Assembly (NCBI GenBank): GCA_934045905.1
Contig: OW203765.1
Span: forward strand, 15,253,409-15,317,408
Length of the DNA stretch: 64,000 bases
Reading direction: 5' to 3'
From: Leuctra nigra
Lineage: Eukaryota; Arthropoda; Insecta; Plecoptera; Leuctridae
A program made the translations under genes and the position numbers. The notes beneath the pieces are model-generated. The model saw only the letters and a list, made by a program, of their open reading frames with translations, had not been told where the DNA came from and ran no database searches. This document shows, piece after piece, positions 1 to 9,946 of this stretch. How positions within the stretch are numbered: the first letter of the stretch is position 1; each line of letters begins with the position of its first letter.

Positions 1-551
1 TTGTTGCAGGCACTATTTATTTTGTTACGACCGGAGACAAAATGGGTTGACGATTCGATTTGAAATTTTAACAGGATTATAGATAAAAGACAAACTAAAC
101 TTGTTATCATTTGGTACAATTATATATATTTGCTTTGTTAATTAGTAATAATTATTTGATTTTTGGTGAAAATTGTATATTTTTTTGTCTCGCAGTGTGC
201 CGTATAATTTCTTTTTTAATGTGGCAAGTGATCACCCTAAGTTTGTCTTTTATATAATCATGATTACAGTTTGAGATCAATTGGTAACCGGGTTTGGTCT
301 CCAATCGTATCGGAAATTTCATTGTTATGCGTTTTTTTAATAACCTGCGCCTAATTAACAATTGGCACGAAGCAATCAACTGATCATGTGAACATCCTAT
401 CAAAGTTACACGTAGGTGTACTTGTAACTATATTTATGAAACTATTTTTTCTCTCTCAATTTGCTAAAACGGCCAAGCGCTTGTACCACCTTAAGTTTGG
501 CTGCAGTTATTTCTAACATGCAATTAGGTAATTAAAATACCTGGGTAAAGA

Positions 552-745
552 TGGATTTCCATGCATTGTCACCGTCCGTCACCGTCCGACGAAAACGACA
601 GAATGCGATCACATGACCCGTCTCGACCAATCCGTCGCCGTCCGAGATTATTGGGGATGGCTCTGATTGGTCGAGACGGGTCACGTGATCGCATTCTGTC
701 GTTTTCGTCAGACGGTGACAGACGGTGACGGAGCATGGAAATCCA
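552..745. mobile_element. Foldback MITE with ~85-bp arms
   Basis: The left arm begins TGGATTTCCATG and the right arm ends CATGGAAATCCA. Between them the arms stay nearly perfectly complementary for about 85 bases, including the blocks CGACAGAATGCGATCAC and GTGATCGCATTCTGTCG, with a loop of about 20 bases. There is no coding potential and no clear target duplication. It lies upstream of the LRR exon, in what is probably the intron of that gene. Confidence 0.8.
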
Positions 746-856
746 CCTTAAGGGTACGGGAATCATACGGTTCTTCAAAACGCCTTTAAGCTTTGTCTTT
801 AGACCAAAAGAATTTAAAAAATAGATATTGGCGACTTTCACGTTTACTGGTCTAAA

Positions 857-992
857 TAATGCCACACACTGCAGGAGTTCATTGTGACCTCAGGAACGAC
901 CTCACAGTTGAATAAGATCATTATCATAAAATAATCGTACCTCTTTGAGGTCTTACCAGAGGTCAGAAAGTACTCCATGTGTGTGGCATTAG
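857..992. mobile_element. Small foldback repeat
   Basis: TAATGCCACACAC at the left end is matched in inverted orientation by GTGTGTGGCATTA at the right end, and both sides continue with related GACCTC-containing sequence. It is about 136 bases long and non-coding. The remaining sequence from 1 to 1335 is AT-rich with no exon I can support. Confidence 0.6.
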
Positions 993-1335
993 TTATGTAG
1001 TCTAGTAGTACACTTGAAAGGGTCGCTAATATCGTAACGTTGAACAATACTGGTTTGTGAAGAAAAAACGAATCGGTAGCGGATCGCTGGCTTGCGGTGT
1101 TGGTATAATTGAGACAAATCTAATAGGGTCATTATGTTGACAGTGCCTCAATTTACAGTGAACATATTTTTTTTTGGAATCAATCAAAATCCGTACTTAA
1201 AAAAAATAATAAAATAAAATAATCTCGAACCTTTCTGTCATATTCCATGTCAATACCCGTGTCATGATTGTATTGATTACCTGTCATTATTTTAAAATAA
1301 TTTACACTTTCTGAATGATGGTTATATTTCCACAG

Positions 1336-2244
1336 GCTCAGCTGATGTTGGACCTTTTTCCGAATTTTGAGTACCACCAGGACTCTCAAAGTATGGGTAA
1401 TGCTGTTTCGTCGTTGACCAAGAACCGCCCGCTCAAACTACGAACCATTGGAAAATACAATTGTTCAGTTACAGATGTAAAGAAAATCATCTCAATGTGT
1501 CCCAATCTCCAACACCTGGACATAATGTTTGCTTTCAATACCGATTTGATCCAGATATTTGAAGCATTGTTAGAGAGCAGTTTAAATCTACGAGAACTAG
1601 CAGTGTACAGTGACATTTTTGGTACAGATGAATTGAGAAGTTTTGAACAATTCATCAAGGGCAAAGGAGAGCACCTGAAGGAATTTATTTTCTTTCTTGC
1701 CGGAAATGTCATGCCTCCATTTGTTGTAGTACACGCTATTGCCAAATCCTGCAAGAACCTAACTCACTTACATTTGGATTCACGCCGAATGGGCCCAAAT
1801 CCTGACTACCTTCAGATGCCCGTCAATGATGAAGATCTGATTGTGGATAGAGGAGGATATGTGTTAAGAGAACTTAAATCACTTCGGTGTAACTGTATGA
1901 ATGTGCATCAAATCAAGATAATATCTCCGATTCTAGAATACTCCCCAATTTCAACATTAAGTATTACGGTATCTGGCAGTGCTGCTGTTGATGAGCTTTT
2001 GAGAGCGATGAATTGCATTCAAATGGAAACTCTCTCTAAAGTGGAACTCATGACGAACAGTGTGGTTCGTGTAAATGTTCTGCTGAGTTTCTACAAGAAC
2101 TTTCCAAAATTGACACAAGTGGACATTTATCAAGTTCCAGATATTGACCCGGAAACCTTAGAATATTTGAACAAGATTAAGAAAGAAGCGGAAGAAAACA
2201 ATCTTGAATTTAAAATTGATATTTTCAAAGCCGCATTGATTTAA
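1336..2244 (+). CDS. Leucine-rich-repeat protein, terminal exon (gene LRR-1, 5' part outside the window)
   Basis: Terminal coding exon of 302 codons. It starts after the acceptor TTTCCACAG at 1327-1335 in phase 0 and ends with TAA at 2242-2244; AATAAA follows at 2423. The protein shows repeated LRR-like strands (CPNLQHLDI, SLNLRELAV, SCKNLTHLHL, FPKLTQVDI) and no transmembrane segment. It is a clear paralogue of the second exon of the gene ending at 14031: the same acceptor position, the same opening LDLFPN, and the same C-terminal KKEAEENNL. That gene has a separate 5' exon, so the first exon here must lie left of the window or be lost. LRR proteins usually bind other proteins, for example as substrate receptors. 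No F-box is visible in this exon, so function is not assigned. Confidence 0.8.
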   Translation, partial: AQLMLDLFPNFEYHQDSQSMGNAVSSLTKNRPLKLRTIGKYNCSVTDVKKIISMCPNLQHLDIMFAFNTDLIQIFEALLESSLNLRELAVYSDIFGTDELRSFEQFIKGKGEHLKEFIFFLAGNVMPPFVVVHAIAKSCKNLTHLHLDSRRMGPNPDYLQMPVNDEDLIVDRGGYVLRELKSLRCNCMNVHQIKIISPILEYSPISTLSITVSGSAAVDELLRAMNCIQMETLSKVELMTNSVVRVNVLLSFYKNFPKLTQVDIYQVPDIDPETLEYLNKIKKEAEENNLEFKIDIFKAALI

Positions 2245-2411
2245 AACTATTATCGGCGGTTTCTGCTCGGTGTGAAGATTCTGAACAGACCCTAACCTTC
2301 TCTTTCTCCCTCTTTCTCAGCCACACTCTTCCGATGAGATGAATATTGTAATCCATTTATTATTAAACAATTGTAATGGTCGTATTTAGAGTTGGCTCTT
2401 TAATTCAAATA

Positions 2412-3074
2412 CCGGGTGGCGCAAATAAAATTGTCGAGCTGTTTAAGAGGTCACTATAATATTGATATTATCGAAGATAGGGTTTTAAAATTTGTACATA
2501 TTTCAGAAAACAACCAAATTAAATATGTTCACGTCACAAAAAAATTATAAAATATAGAAAGTTAAAAATTCTTGAAGTTACAGTTAAAAAAATATATTAA
2601 ACCAGAAATTAACTTATTTGAAGAATTGATTTGGAGTTACTTCGTGGGCATTATAACTGTGTCACCCCTCATCAGGCTCATTTATCTAATATTATGTGTT
2701 CTGAAACATTACGAAGCTATATTAGGTGAATTGTTGTTCGGTCCACAATTTACCTTGTGACAATGTTTCCATTGGAATATAGATTTCTGAATCTATACTG
2801 ATAACTGACGTTAGTGGTCACGAATATTTAATTTATGTATTCAATCATGGGTATTAAAGCTCTGTTAAAGTTTTATAACGCTGGTGTTAACTATTGTTCA
2901 ACATCAATTCAACTGTAAATAACTTTTTTCTCATAAATTAACATTTCTGAAAATTGTACACATCAAATTTTTATATGTTTTCTACAATGTTTGAAAGTTT
3001 CAGATCGTTATCTTTCATAGTTCTGTCGGAAAGACCTCTCAAAAGGGCCCAAACTATTTTTTGCGCCACCGGGC
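2412..3074. mobile_element. Non-autonomous TIR element, about 660 bp
   Basis: CCGGGTGGCGCAAA at the left edge is mirrored by TTTGCGCCACCGGG at the right edge, and both arms share AGAGGTC a short distance inside. The interior has no transposase. It lies downstream of LRR-1 and begins just before that gene's likely polyadenylation signal. Confidence 0.65.
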
Positions 3075-3563
3075 ATTGTTGTTTTAAATAATGCGCTGTC
3101 GATCTTGCAACATTTTTTCGACATTTTGAAAGTTTTTGCAACGCTGCAATACGAAAAGGTGCAGCAAAATGAATTTAAACTTTAATTAGTAGTAGATACA
3201 GACAAAATAAAGCATTTAATTTAATTCAGATTAACATTTTACTAGAAATAATAGGTATGTATTTCTTCCAGAGTCTCCATTTCGCTCTATATCAGGGACC
3301 TCTAATTTTCGTACAGTTTCTCCGATCGATCGAGCTGAAAATTTGCTCACTTGTATGGGCCATCCATATGGTATCATGTTCCGTGAAAGAAACCATGAAA
3401 GGATTTTTAGATTTTAGATTAGTTTGGTTTAACGGCGCGTCAACGACGAGGTTATATTGTACACATTATTTTTATATTTAACTTTGTTGAACATAATTGC
3501 AGGACATGGGGAGGGCGGGCCCGATCCGTAGGAGTCCAGCACTATTGGGAAGGCCAGAGGTGG

Positions 3564-3658
3564 GATTCCTTAACTCCATTGCGACCGCTTAGCAATTTCT
3601 TCCATAAGGATTAACATTGAAATAATTGCTAAGCGGTCACAATGGAGTTATAGAATCA
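3564..3658. mobile_element. Short hairpin MITE
   Basis: GATTCCTTAACTCCATT and AATGGAGTTATAGAATC form the ends of a hairpin whose stem continues through GCGACCGCTTAGCAATT and AATTGCTAAGCGGTC. The loop is about 20 bases. The flanking 3480-3870 stretch is unusually GC-rich for the window and may be a degraded LINE leader. I see no gene in it. Confidence 0.7.
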
Positions 3659-4059
3659 GGGCTCAGGCCGGAATGGGGACGGACCGGAGGGTGTGGGGAT
3701 TCGGGCCGGCGGAACCCGATTTCAGGGGGATCACCATCTCGAGGGGGAAAGCCGGCCCGAGGGGATAAATTCAAGGGAGGACATGGATAGGTCGACCCTG
3801 GCTGCTCTTTGTCTGGGCCTCACCACTGACCTGTCCGGCATGGGTAGCCCTTACACATGAGCATATGCTCGCCGGCGTAGCTGCAATGGATAATAGGTTT
3901 GAATTGATATTCAATGAAAACTTTTAGTTAAATTTGAATTGTTTTTGATGCATACAAATTAAATAATTACTTAAAAATGATCACAAGAAATTCTTGGAAA
4001 GAAATCAAGCAGGGAACCAAAGTGAATCTGATGAATTTTCATAACGAAAAGAAATGTGT

Positions 4060-4475
4060 ATGAACTAAGCGACAGTAAAACCAGTAGGTACTTGAACTAA
4101 ACGGACTGGCCGCTGTTCAAGTTCACAACCAAACCTTGCTTTCATCAATTAAATCAGAGCGCAAAATTAGGTACTAAGTAAGTTAGATGACAAATCTGAT
4201 GAAGTTATTACATCTATAACATCAACTCCGTTTCACTATAATGCCGTTTTTACTTTGGCCCAGTGTAAGGTCTTATACTGTATCGACCTGGATGCGTGGT
4301 GCTAACGCCTCACTAGATAAATGTTTGTCAATGAGGCGTCAATATCAAGATAAAGATGAACGATCAAAGTTTAGCTTCATATTACTAATCCTAAAAATTC
4401 TCTCTTATTACTCTGATACGATGCAAATACTCTCTTATAGTTCTTATCTCTGTCATGACCAGGGAACCCCCTAGG
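4060..4475 (+). promoter_or_regulatory. Orphan copy of the HYD1-gene upstream region
   Basis: This stretch matches the upstream regions of the HYD1-type genes. Shared blocks include the sequence around GATGCGTGGTGCTAACGC, the following GTTTGTCAATGAGGCG, the GAACGATCAAAG block, and the run of GATA/TTATC words near 4410-4450. Homology stops near 4475 and no HYD1 exon follows. The simplest reading is a duplicated unit that lost its gene, after which LINE and hAT insertions accumulated. The sequence from 4480 to 4886 is unassigned. Confidence 0.65.
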
Positions 4476-4894
4476 TGAAGGGCTGCAGCAAGGGAAACAA
4501 CTAAAAGAGTATTGTAAAAGTTAAGACATGGGGTTTAATTCACAGACACCGTCAAGCCAACAACCTGTCGTTATAAAATACATTAGAATGTTCCTACATC
4601 TCCCTCCGGCTACTTACATGACCATGCTCCTTCCCACCGCTCTCGGTCGAACTTCCTCAGTCGCTCCGCACACTCACTGTCGCACCCCCCAGACATAAGA
4701 GAACGCGAAATGCGCTAATTTTCCCTTATACACTGGGGACCGTTCTACGCCCTCTTCCCTGCCAACACCCAGGTTGCCCCGTCGCCACGAGGTCCACGTT
4801 AAACAAAGTGACCAATAAAATCTACATAGAATGCACGTGTCACGGGAAACACGGGAAACGAATTGACGGAAAACGAAGTGTCATTTGTAAGAGC

Positions 4895-5535
4895 CAGAGC
4901 TGGGTAGTAACTTAACGAAAGTAACGCGTTACCGGTAACGCGTTACTTTTTTGTAACTTTTACAGTAACGCGTTCCTGCTATGATAGAAGTAACTTAGTA
5001 ACGTGGAAAGTTCCTTTTTGTTGTGGAACTTTCACATTTATAAAAGTTCCTTTTGCAGTTACTCTTAGAGCAGAATGTACCTTCCCTCAACATTCAAAAC
5101 TACACCATTTCCGCCCTCAAATATGTACCTGATTTTCTCTGATAAGGAATTTTAGGCCACCTGCAGAAAACCGCATTCCAATCACGCCGTTCATGCGTAG
5201 TGCGTTACCAGTTCGCCCTCTCACTTGCACTTGACCAACCCTGCCGTGGCATGGGGGAGGGGGTAGAATTAGATGCAAGACTTCTTACTGGGAGGAATTT
5301 CGTTGAAAATTTTGTTTTCCACAGAGAAAAATTACAGCCTGAATTTGTGTTTTAGCAAATTGGCTGCTTTCCGGAAATAAAATGGTCAAGTAACTTTCAA
5401 AGTAACTTTTCATTGAAAAGGAACTTCCAGTTCCTCTGATTAGTTGAGGAACTTTAACTTTAACTAGTTCCTTTTTTTCGGAAAGTAACGTAACTTTAAC
5501 GCGTTCCTATTTTTTTGGTAACTTACCCAGCTCTG
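4895..5535. mobile_element. hAT-type MITE with 8-bp target duplication
   Basis: The element starts CAGAGCTGGGTAGTAACTT and ends AACTTACCCAGCTCTG, an inverted pair. The 8-bp word GTAAGAGC occurs immediately before (4887-4894) and immediately after (5536-5543), as expected for hAT superfamily insertion. The interior carries repeated GTAACGCGTTAC-like words and no transposase, so it is non-autonomous. Confidence 0.9.
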
Positions 5536-5960
5536 GTAAGAGCGATAGTCGAACCTAAAGCAACATATGGAGCTGAATCGCAGATGACGCAGAGAAGTAA
5601 GGAGCGGTTGGAAGCCCTAGAAATGGACCATCTTCGAAGATCATGCAGGGTGTCGAGACTGGAGCATATACCTAATAGGCAAACGAGAAGAAATGGGATC
5701 GGTAAAAACGATTGTGGATAGACTCGAGACGAGGCAGCTAGTTTGGAATGGACATGTCAGGAGAATGCAGGAAGAGAGGTGGCCAAGAAGGATGTTGGAA
5801 TACAAGCCTCCGTACAGAAGGAAGCGGGGACCCCCGAGGAGCTCCTGGATGGATGGTGTTTAGAGGGCAATGGTGAAAAGGGGTTTGGGAGAGGGTGATT
5901 GGGAAGATGGAGATAGCTGGAGGTTGAGATGCGAGAAACGGCAGCAGCTGTAAATCCTCG
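5536..5960 (+). pseudogene. LINE reverse transcriptase, C-terminal fragment
   Basis: The translated stretch resembles the thumb and C-terminal region of RTE-like LINE proteins (YGAESQMTQRSKERLEALEM, then LVWNGHV and a basic RRKRGPP region) and matches the C-terminus of the minus-strand fragment at 55080-55929. Reading continues only by changing frame near 5690 and there is an in-frame stop near 5860, so it is dead. The hAT MITE ending at 5535 interrupts it; how far the LINE extends left of 4887 is unclear. Confidence 0.7.
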
Positions 5961-6293
5961 TAAAAATATCATTGAATCCAATTGAAATATTTGACTGAAC
6001 CTTTGAATAAATTTGGTAAAATGATGGTCTTAAATATTAAAGGTGAATATTGACCTTTTGAATATTGACCTTGCGGTGGACAAATGCTGGTATGGGTACT
6101 AGGGGGGTGTACCTATGTCGAAAAGGTACATCCTGGTAAAACCTAGTTAACGCCCTCTGGTTTTGCCATGCGGCAAGCTCGATGTCTCGAGTCAGTACTA
6201 CCAGTAAATCCTACTTCCACGTCCTCGACGTGTCCACCGGGCAATGCGTGGCGGCCAATGGATGGTCGTTACGTAGCTAACGGAAGAGGGTGA

Positions 6294-6530
6294 ATGGCGG
6301 CCCTCCGGCGCTATATAACCGGAACAACTCGACTAAGGGAAGGAAACCCTAACAGAAAAACCAGAAAGGAGACAACCTTTATCTTTAAAAAACAATACCA
6401 ATTTCCTCTGCCATTGCCGGTCCCAAGCCCGGATGAGAAAGGAGGAGGGCCATCCTCTGGCGAGGCTAGCAACCTACCAGGGGATGTAAAACTATACATG
6501 CTCACAGAACCAATAATTGGCCTCGGATGA
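6294..6530 (+). CDS. Small upstream ORF of the RTE-like LINE
   Basis: A 78-codon frame starts at ATG 6294 and ends with TGA at 6528-6530, so its stop overlaps the ATG of the main ORF in the sequence ATGA. The product is basic at its N-terminus, with a proline-rich stretch (PLPLPVPSPDEKGGG) in the middle. No known domain is recognised. The ATGA overlap is the arrangement used for termination-reinitiation in several two-ORF non-LTR elements, so this may be a short ORF1 or a translational control ORF. It could also be a chance frame in the leader. Confidence 0.45.
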   Translation: MAALRRYITGTTRLREGNPNRKTRKETTFIFKKQYQFPLPLPVPSPDEKGGGPSSGEASNLPGDVKLYMLTEPIIGLG

Positions 6531-9349
6531 ACGGATTGTCGAACCCTACGATGAACCCTGCGAGAAAAAGGAAATTGAGTATTTGGAAAAAATCAAACAT
6601 AATGAGAATAGGTACCTGGAATATACGCTCTTGGAATAACAGGGACCAGGAAATTATTAATGAACTTGAGAATTTTAACATCGATATATGTGCCATTTCT
6701 GAGACAAAGAAGAAAGGGAAGGGTATTATGCAATATGGAAAATACTCTCTGATTTACAGCGGAGTGGATAAAGGTTGTAGAGCGAAAGAGGGAGTGGGAA
6801 TATTGTTGCACAACAAATATGCACGCTGCATAAATGAGTGCAAGTACATTTCAGAACGCATACTTATGGTGAATTTACAGACCGATCAAGGAAACATCAA
6901 TATTATATCAGTGTATGCCCCAGAGAATAACAAGCCTGCGCATGAAAAGGACAAGTTCTTTGACGATCTTCAAGACACTGTAGACAGTGTTATTGGAGGC
7001 GAAAGGATAATTTTGCTGGGGGACTTCAATGCTCGAGTGGGAAATGACATAATACCAGGGGTAAAACACCGGTTCAATGAAGATGTCTTAAACGACAACG
7101 GAGAACAATTAGTTATGTTTTGTGCAAGCAATGAACTTCGTTTAAATAACACTTTCTTTGATCACAAACTCCAGCATAAGTACACGTGGGAGAATACTAG
7201 GGGTCACAAATGCACCCTTGATTATATACTAACGAATAGAGGGATACATCCAACCCAGATACTGGATGTTCGTAGTTTAATTTCAGCTGACATTGGAAGT
7301 GATCATAGACTAGTATTAAGTAAAATGAGACTCAAATTTAGAAAGACCGTTAAATTAGAAAAGGTGTATGAAACGAAATATAACATTGAATCTCTACACG
7401 ATATTTCCACTACAATCTTATATATGAACAGACTTAAGAGTAAAATTGATCTCACAAGTGTTACTGAGGAAGACGATGTAAATCAGAGTTGGAACAAGAT
7501 TAAGCATAATATCATGGGAGCGGCAGAAGAAGCACTTGGACAAAGAAGAGTGTTAGCTAATAAAGATGATTGTAGCACAAGGAAAACACCCTGGTTCTGC
7601 GAAGAAGTCAAAGCACTCTCTCAACAGAAGAGAGAGGCATATTTGGCTCATCGCAATCAGAATACACAGCAGTCATACTTGGAGTATAAGGTGGTTAGAA
7701 ATGCAGTGAATGCAGATATTAGAAGAATAAAACAAGGATATTGGGAGAAGTTCTCAAAGGAAATGGAACACGACTTTTTTGGGCTGCAGAAGCAAGTATG
7801 GAAAATAATACAAAATCAAAAAAAAGAAATAAAAGAATTCGTGGAAACCAAAAAAATAGAAATAGATAAGTGGACGCAGTACTTCACCAACTTATTTCAG
7901 GGAGCAGAGATGAGTGAATTGGAAGATGTCGGACAGAATGTAGAAGAAGTGAGTGTGTCGGAGACTGAAGTGAGAATTACATTAAAGAAGCTAAGAAATA
8001 GAAAATCGCCCGGGGAAGATGGTATTACTAATGAACTTCTAAAATATGGAGGATCAGCACTTGCGGGAGAGATAACAAAACTCTTAAACAAGATCATGGA
8101 GAATTCTAAAATCCCTGATGAGTGGAGGACAAATATTTTAATACCCATTTTCAAGAAGGGCGATAAAATGGAGCCGGGAAATTATCGGGGAATAAACCTT
8201 TTATACACCATGCTCAAATTCACAACCAAGATCATTACAAGTAAGCTCGACAATTTAATAGAGCTACAAGATGCACAGCAAGGATTTCGGAGGGGCAGAT
8301 CATGCATTGATGCAATATTTGCAGTAAGACAGATTGTAGAGAAATCTTTGGAATACAACAACCCTGCATACATGTGTTTTATTGACTTGACAAAGGCATT
8401 TGATCGAATCCGGCTGATAGACATAATCAATATCCTCATTCAAAGGAACATTCCACAGTCTATCATTAGAGTTATACAAGATATCTACAGCAATAGTAAA
8501 ATTAAGGTCAAATGTAACGGACAGTTCTCTGAACCAATTGATATGAACATGGGTGTAAGGCAAGGAGATTCTTTAAGCCCGCTTCTTTTTAACTTGATTA
8601 TGGATGAAATTATAAAGTCTGTTCGAGGAATTAAAGGATACAGTTTGGGTAGAAGTACGATAAATATTATTTGTTATGCAGACGACGCTATATTAATAGC
8701 TGATAACGAGGACGACTTACAGAGATTGGTTTTTAGGTTTAATAATGCTTGTAGTTTGTATAATATGGAGATTTCTACAAATAAGACGCAGACAATGACG
8801 ATTGCTAAAGAGCCCATTCGATGCAAAATAGTGGTTAATGGTGACATTATTGAGCAAGTTTTAGAATACAAGTACTTGGGAACGACTATCACCAGTTATG
8901 GACACATAGAGAAGGAGGTGAATGGACAAATCATGAAGGCCAACAGAGTAGCGGGATGTTTGGGAGATGTTATATGGAGGAACAAGTTCTTGCGCCAGGA
9001 TGCGAAGTCGCAGATATATAAGAGCGTAATAAGACCCATTATATCCTATGCTTCTGAAACAAGACCCGACACATCTAAGACAAGACATCAGTCGCAGGTA
9101 ACCGAAATGAAAGTCTTAAGAAGAATATTAGGTAAAACGAGACTGGATCGGATACGGAATGAAAGTATAAGGGACACCTGCAGAGTTACAGATGTGGCTG
9201 ATTGGATTAAGGAAAGAAGACTTCTTTGGGATGAACACATTTCAAGGATGGATCAAGGGCGATTAGTTAGGGTTGCACGGGACAATCGGCCCAGAGGAAA
9301 GAGAAGAATAGGACGTCCAAACAAGAGATGGAAGGATTCATTAGAATGA
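6527..9349 (+). CDS. RTE-like endonuclease/reverse transcriptase (ORF2)
   Basis: A 940-residue frame without interruption. The N-terminal ~250 residues form an apurinic-type endonuclease: TWNIRSWN, the catalytic glutamate in AISETK, LLGDFNARVG and the C-terminal SDHRLV are all visible. The reverse transcriptase follows, with the priming region RKSPGEDGI, motif A FIDLTKAFD, GVRQGDSLSPLLFNLIMDEI, and the catalytic YADD. A thumb and basic C-terminal domain end in RGKRRIGRPNKRWKD. Such proteins nick target DNA and reverse-transcribe their own RNA at the nick. Insect copies are often annotated as craniofacial development protein 2-like. The frame is complete, with all catalytic residues visible. 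The start overlaps the upstream ORF's stop. Confidence 0.92.
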   Translation: MNGLSNPTMNPARKRKLSIWKKSNIMRIGTWNIRSWNNRDQEIINELENFNIDICAISETKKKGKGIMQYGKYSLIYSGVDKGCRAKEGVGILLHNKYARCINECKYISERILMVNLQTDQGNINIISVYAPENNKPAHEKDKFFDDLQDTVDSVIGGERIILLGDFNARVGNDIIPGVKHRFNEDVLNDNGEQLVMFCASNELRLNNTFFDHKLQHKYTWENTRGHKCTLDYILTNRGIHPTQILDVRSLISADIGSDHRLVLSKMRLKFRKTVKLEKVYETKYNIESLHDISTTILYMNRLKSKIDLTSVTEEDDVNQSWNKIKHNIMGAAEEALGQRRVLANKDDCSTRKTPWFCEEVKALSQQKREAYLAHRNQNTQQSYLEYKVVRNAVNADIRRIKQGYWEKFSKEMEHDFFGLQKQVWKIIQNQKKEIKEFVETKKIEIDKWTQYFTNLFQGAEMSELEDVGQNVEEVSVSETEVRITLKKLRNRKSPGEDGITNELLKYGGSALAGEITKLLNKIMENSKIPDEWRTNILIPIFKKGDKMEPGNYRGINLLYTMLKFTTKIITSKLDNLIELQDAQQGFRRGRSCIDAIFAVRQIVEKSLEYNNPAYMCFIDLTKAFDRIRLIDIINILIQRNIPQSIIRVIQDIYSNSKIKVKCNGQFSEPIDMNMGVRQGDSLSPLLFNLIMDEIIKSVRGIKGYSLGRSTINIICYADDAILIADNEDDLQRLVFRFNNACSLYNMEISTNKTQTMTIAKEPIRCKIVVNGDIIEQVLEYKYLGTTITSYGHIEKEVNGQIMKANRVAGCLGDVIWRNKFLRQDAKSQIYKSVIRPIISYASETRPDTSKTRHQSQVTEMKVLRRILGKTRLDRIRNESIRDTCRVTDVADWIKERRLLWDEHISRMDQGRLVRVARDNRPRGKRRIGRPNKRWKDSLE

Positions 9350-9437
9350 AGAGCTCAGTACAAAACGTTTTAAATTGGTTTTGAACAGGATTGTATCCTA
9401 TATATAAGTTAAAGAAGAAGAAGAAGATTGACCTTGC

Positions 9438-9892
9438 AAAATAAAAGAGTGATTGGATGAACCAATCAGATTTTTTTTAATTTGAACCAATCAACGGATC
9501 TCGAAATAATTTATGTCTGCACACTCCACAGGTGGTCTTAATGAACAATTGTGTGCAACATTTCAGCTCTATTGAAGAATCAGTGTGACCTGTATTGCGG
9601 TATCAAGGAGGTTTTAATACACACAAAAACAGACAAACAAAAATAATAAAAAATGAAAACGAGACAAGAACTTCTCTCATTCGATGACAGTGAATAATAA
9701 TTTTATGGTTAACCATAAAAGCGTTCGCTTCGCGAATATTTTTCGACAATTTGTTGAAACAACAAGTTGTCTAAAATGCCCAACAATAACAGTAAATAAA
9801 ATACATTAATAAATACAAATAATGTACTATAATATACAAATATATTTTTGGCTTTACCATAGAGACAACCAAATGCTGCCATTTCGCACGTT
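9438..9892. repeat. H1-like repeat remnant upstream of LRR-2
   Basis: The stretch contains the phrases GATTGGATGAACCAATCAG and AATTTGAACCAATCAACGG and a Q/N-type AAACAGACAAACAAA run, which recur in the dispersed H1 family elsewhere in the window. No coding sequence or clear termini are visible. The proximal 100 bases before the ATG at 9947 should include the promoter of LRR-2, but I see no confident core element. Confidence 0.45.
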
Positions 9893-9946
9893 TTGAGAGC
9901 ACACGAACAAATCTATAACTATTTTCGTAGAAGAACTGCTTCTACC

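Larger units (their letters stand above)
6075..9426 (+). mobile_element. Full-length RTE-like non-LTR retrotransposon
   Basis: The element is bounded by an 11-bp direct repeat ATTGACCTTGC (6064-6074 and 9427-9437), read as its target duplication. It has a leader of about 220 bases, a 78-codon ORF, a 940-codon endonuclease/reverse-transcriptase ORF, a 77-base 3' tail region, and a terminal AAG microsatellite (about 9412-9426). A short 3' region ending in a simple repeat is typical of the RTE clade. The coding region is uninterrupted, so this may be a recent insertion. Confidence 0.85.

Noticed and set aside
1180..1389. Small minus-strand ORF near LRR-1
   Set aside because: It overlaps the real LRR exon boundary on the other strand and has no recognisable features.
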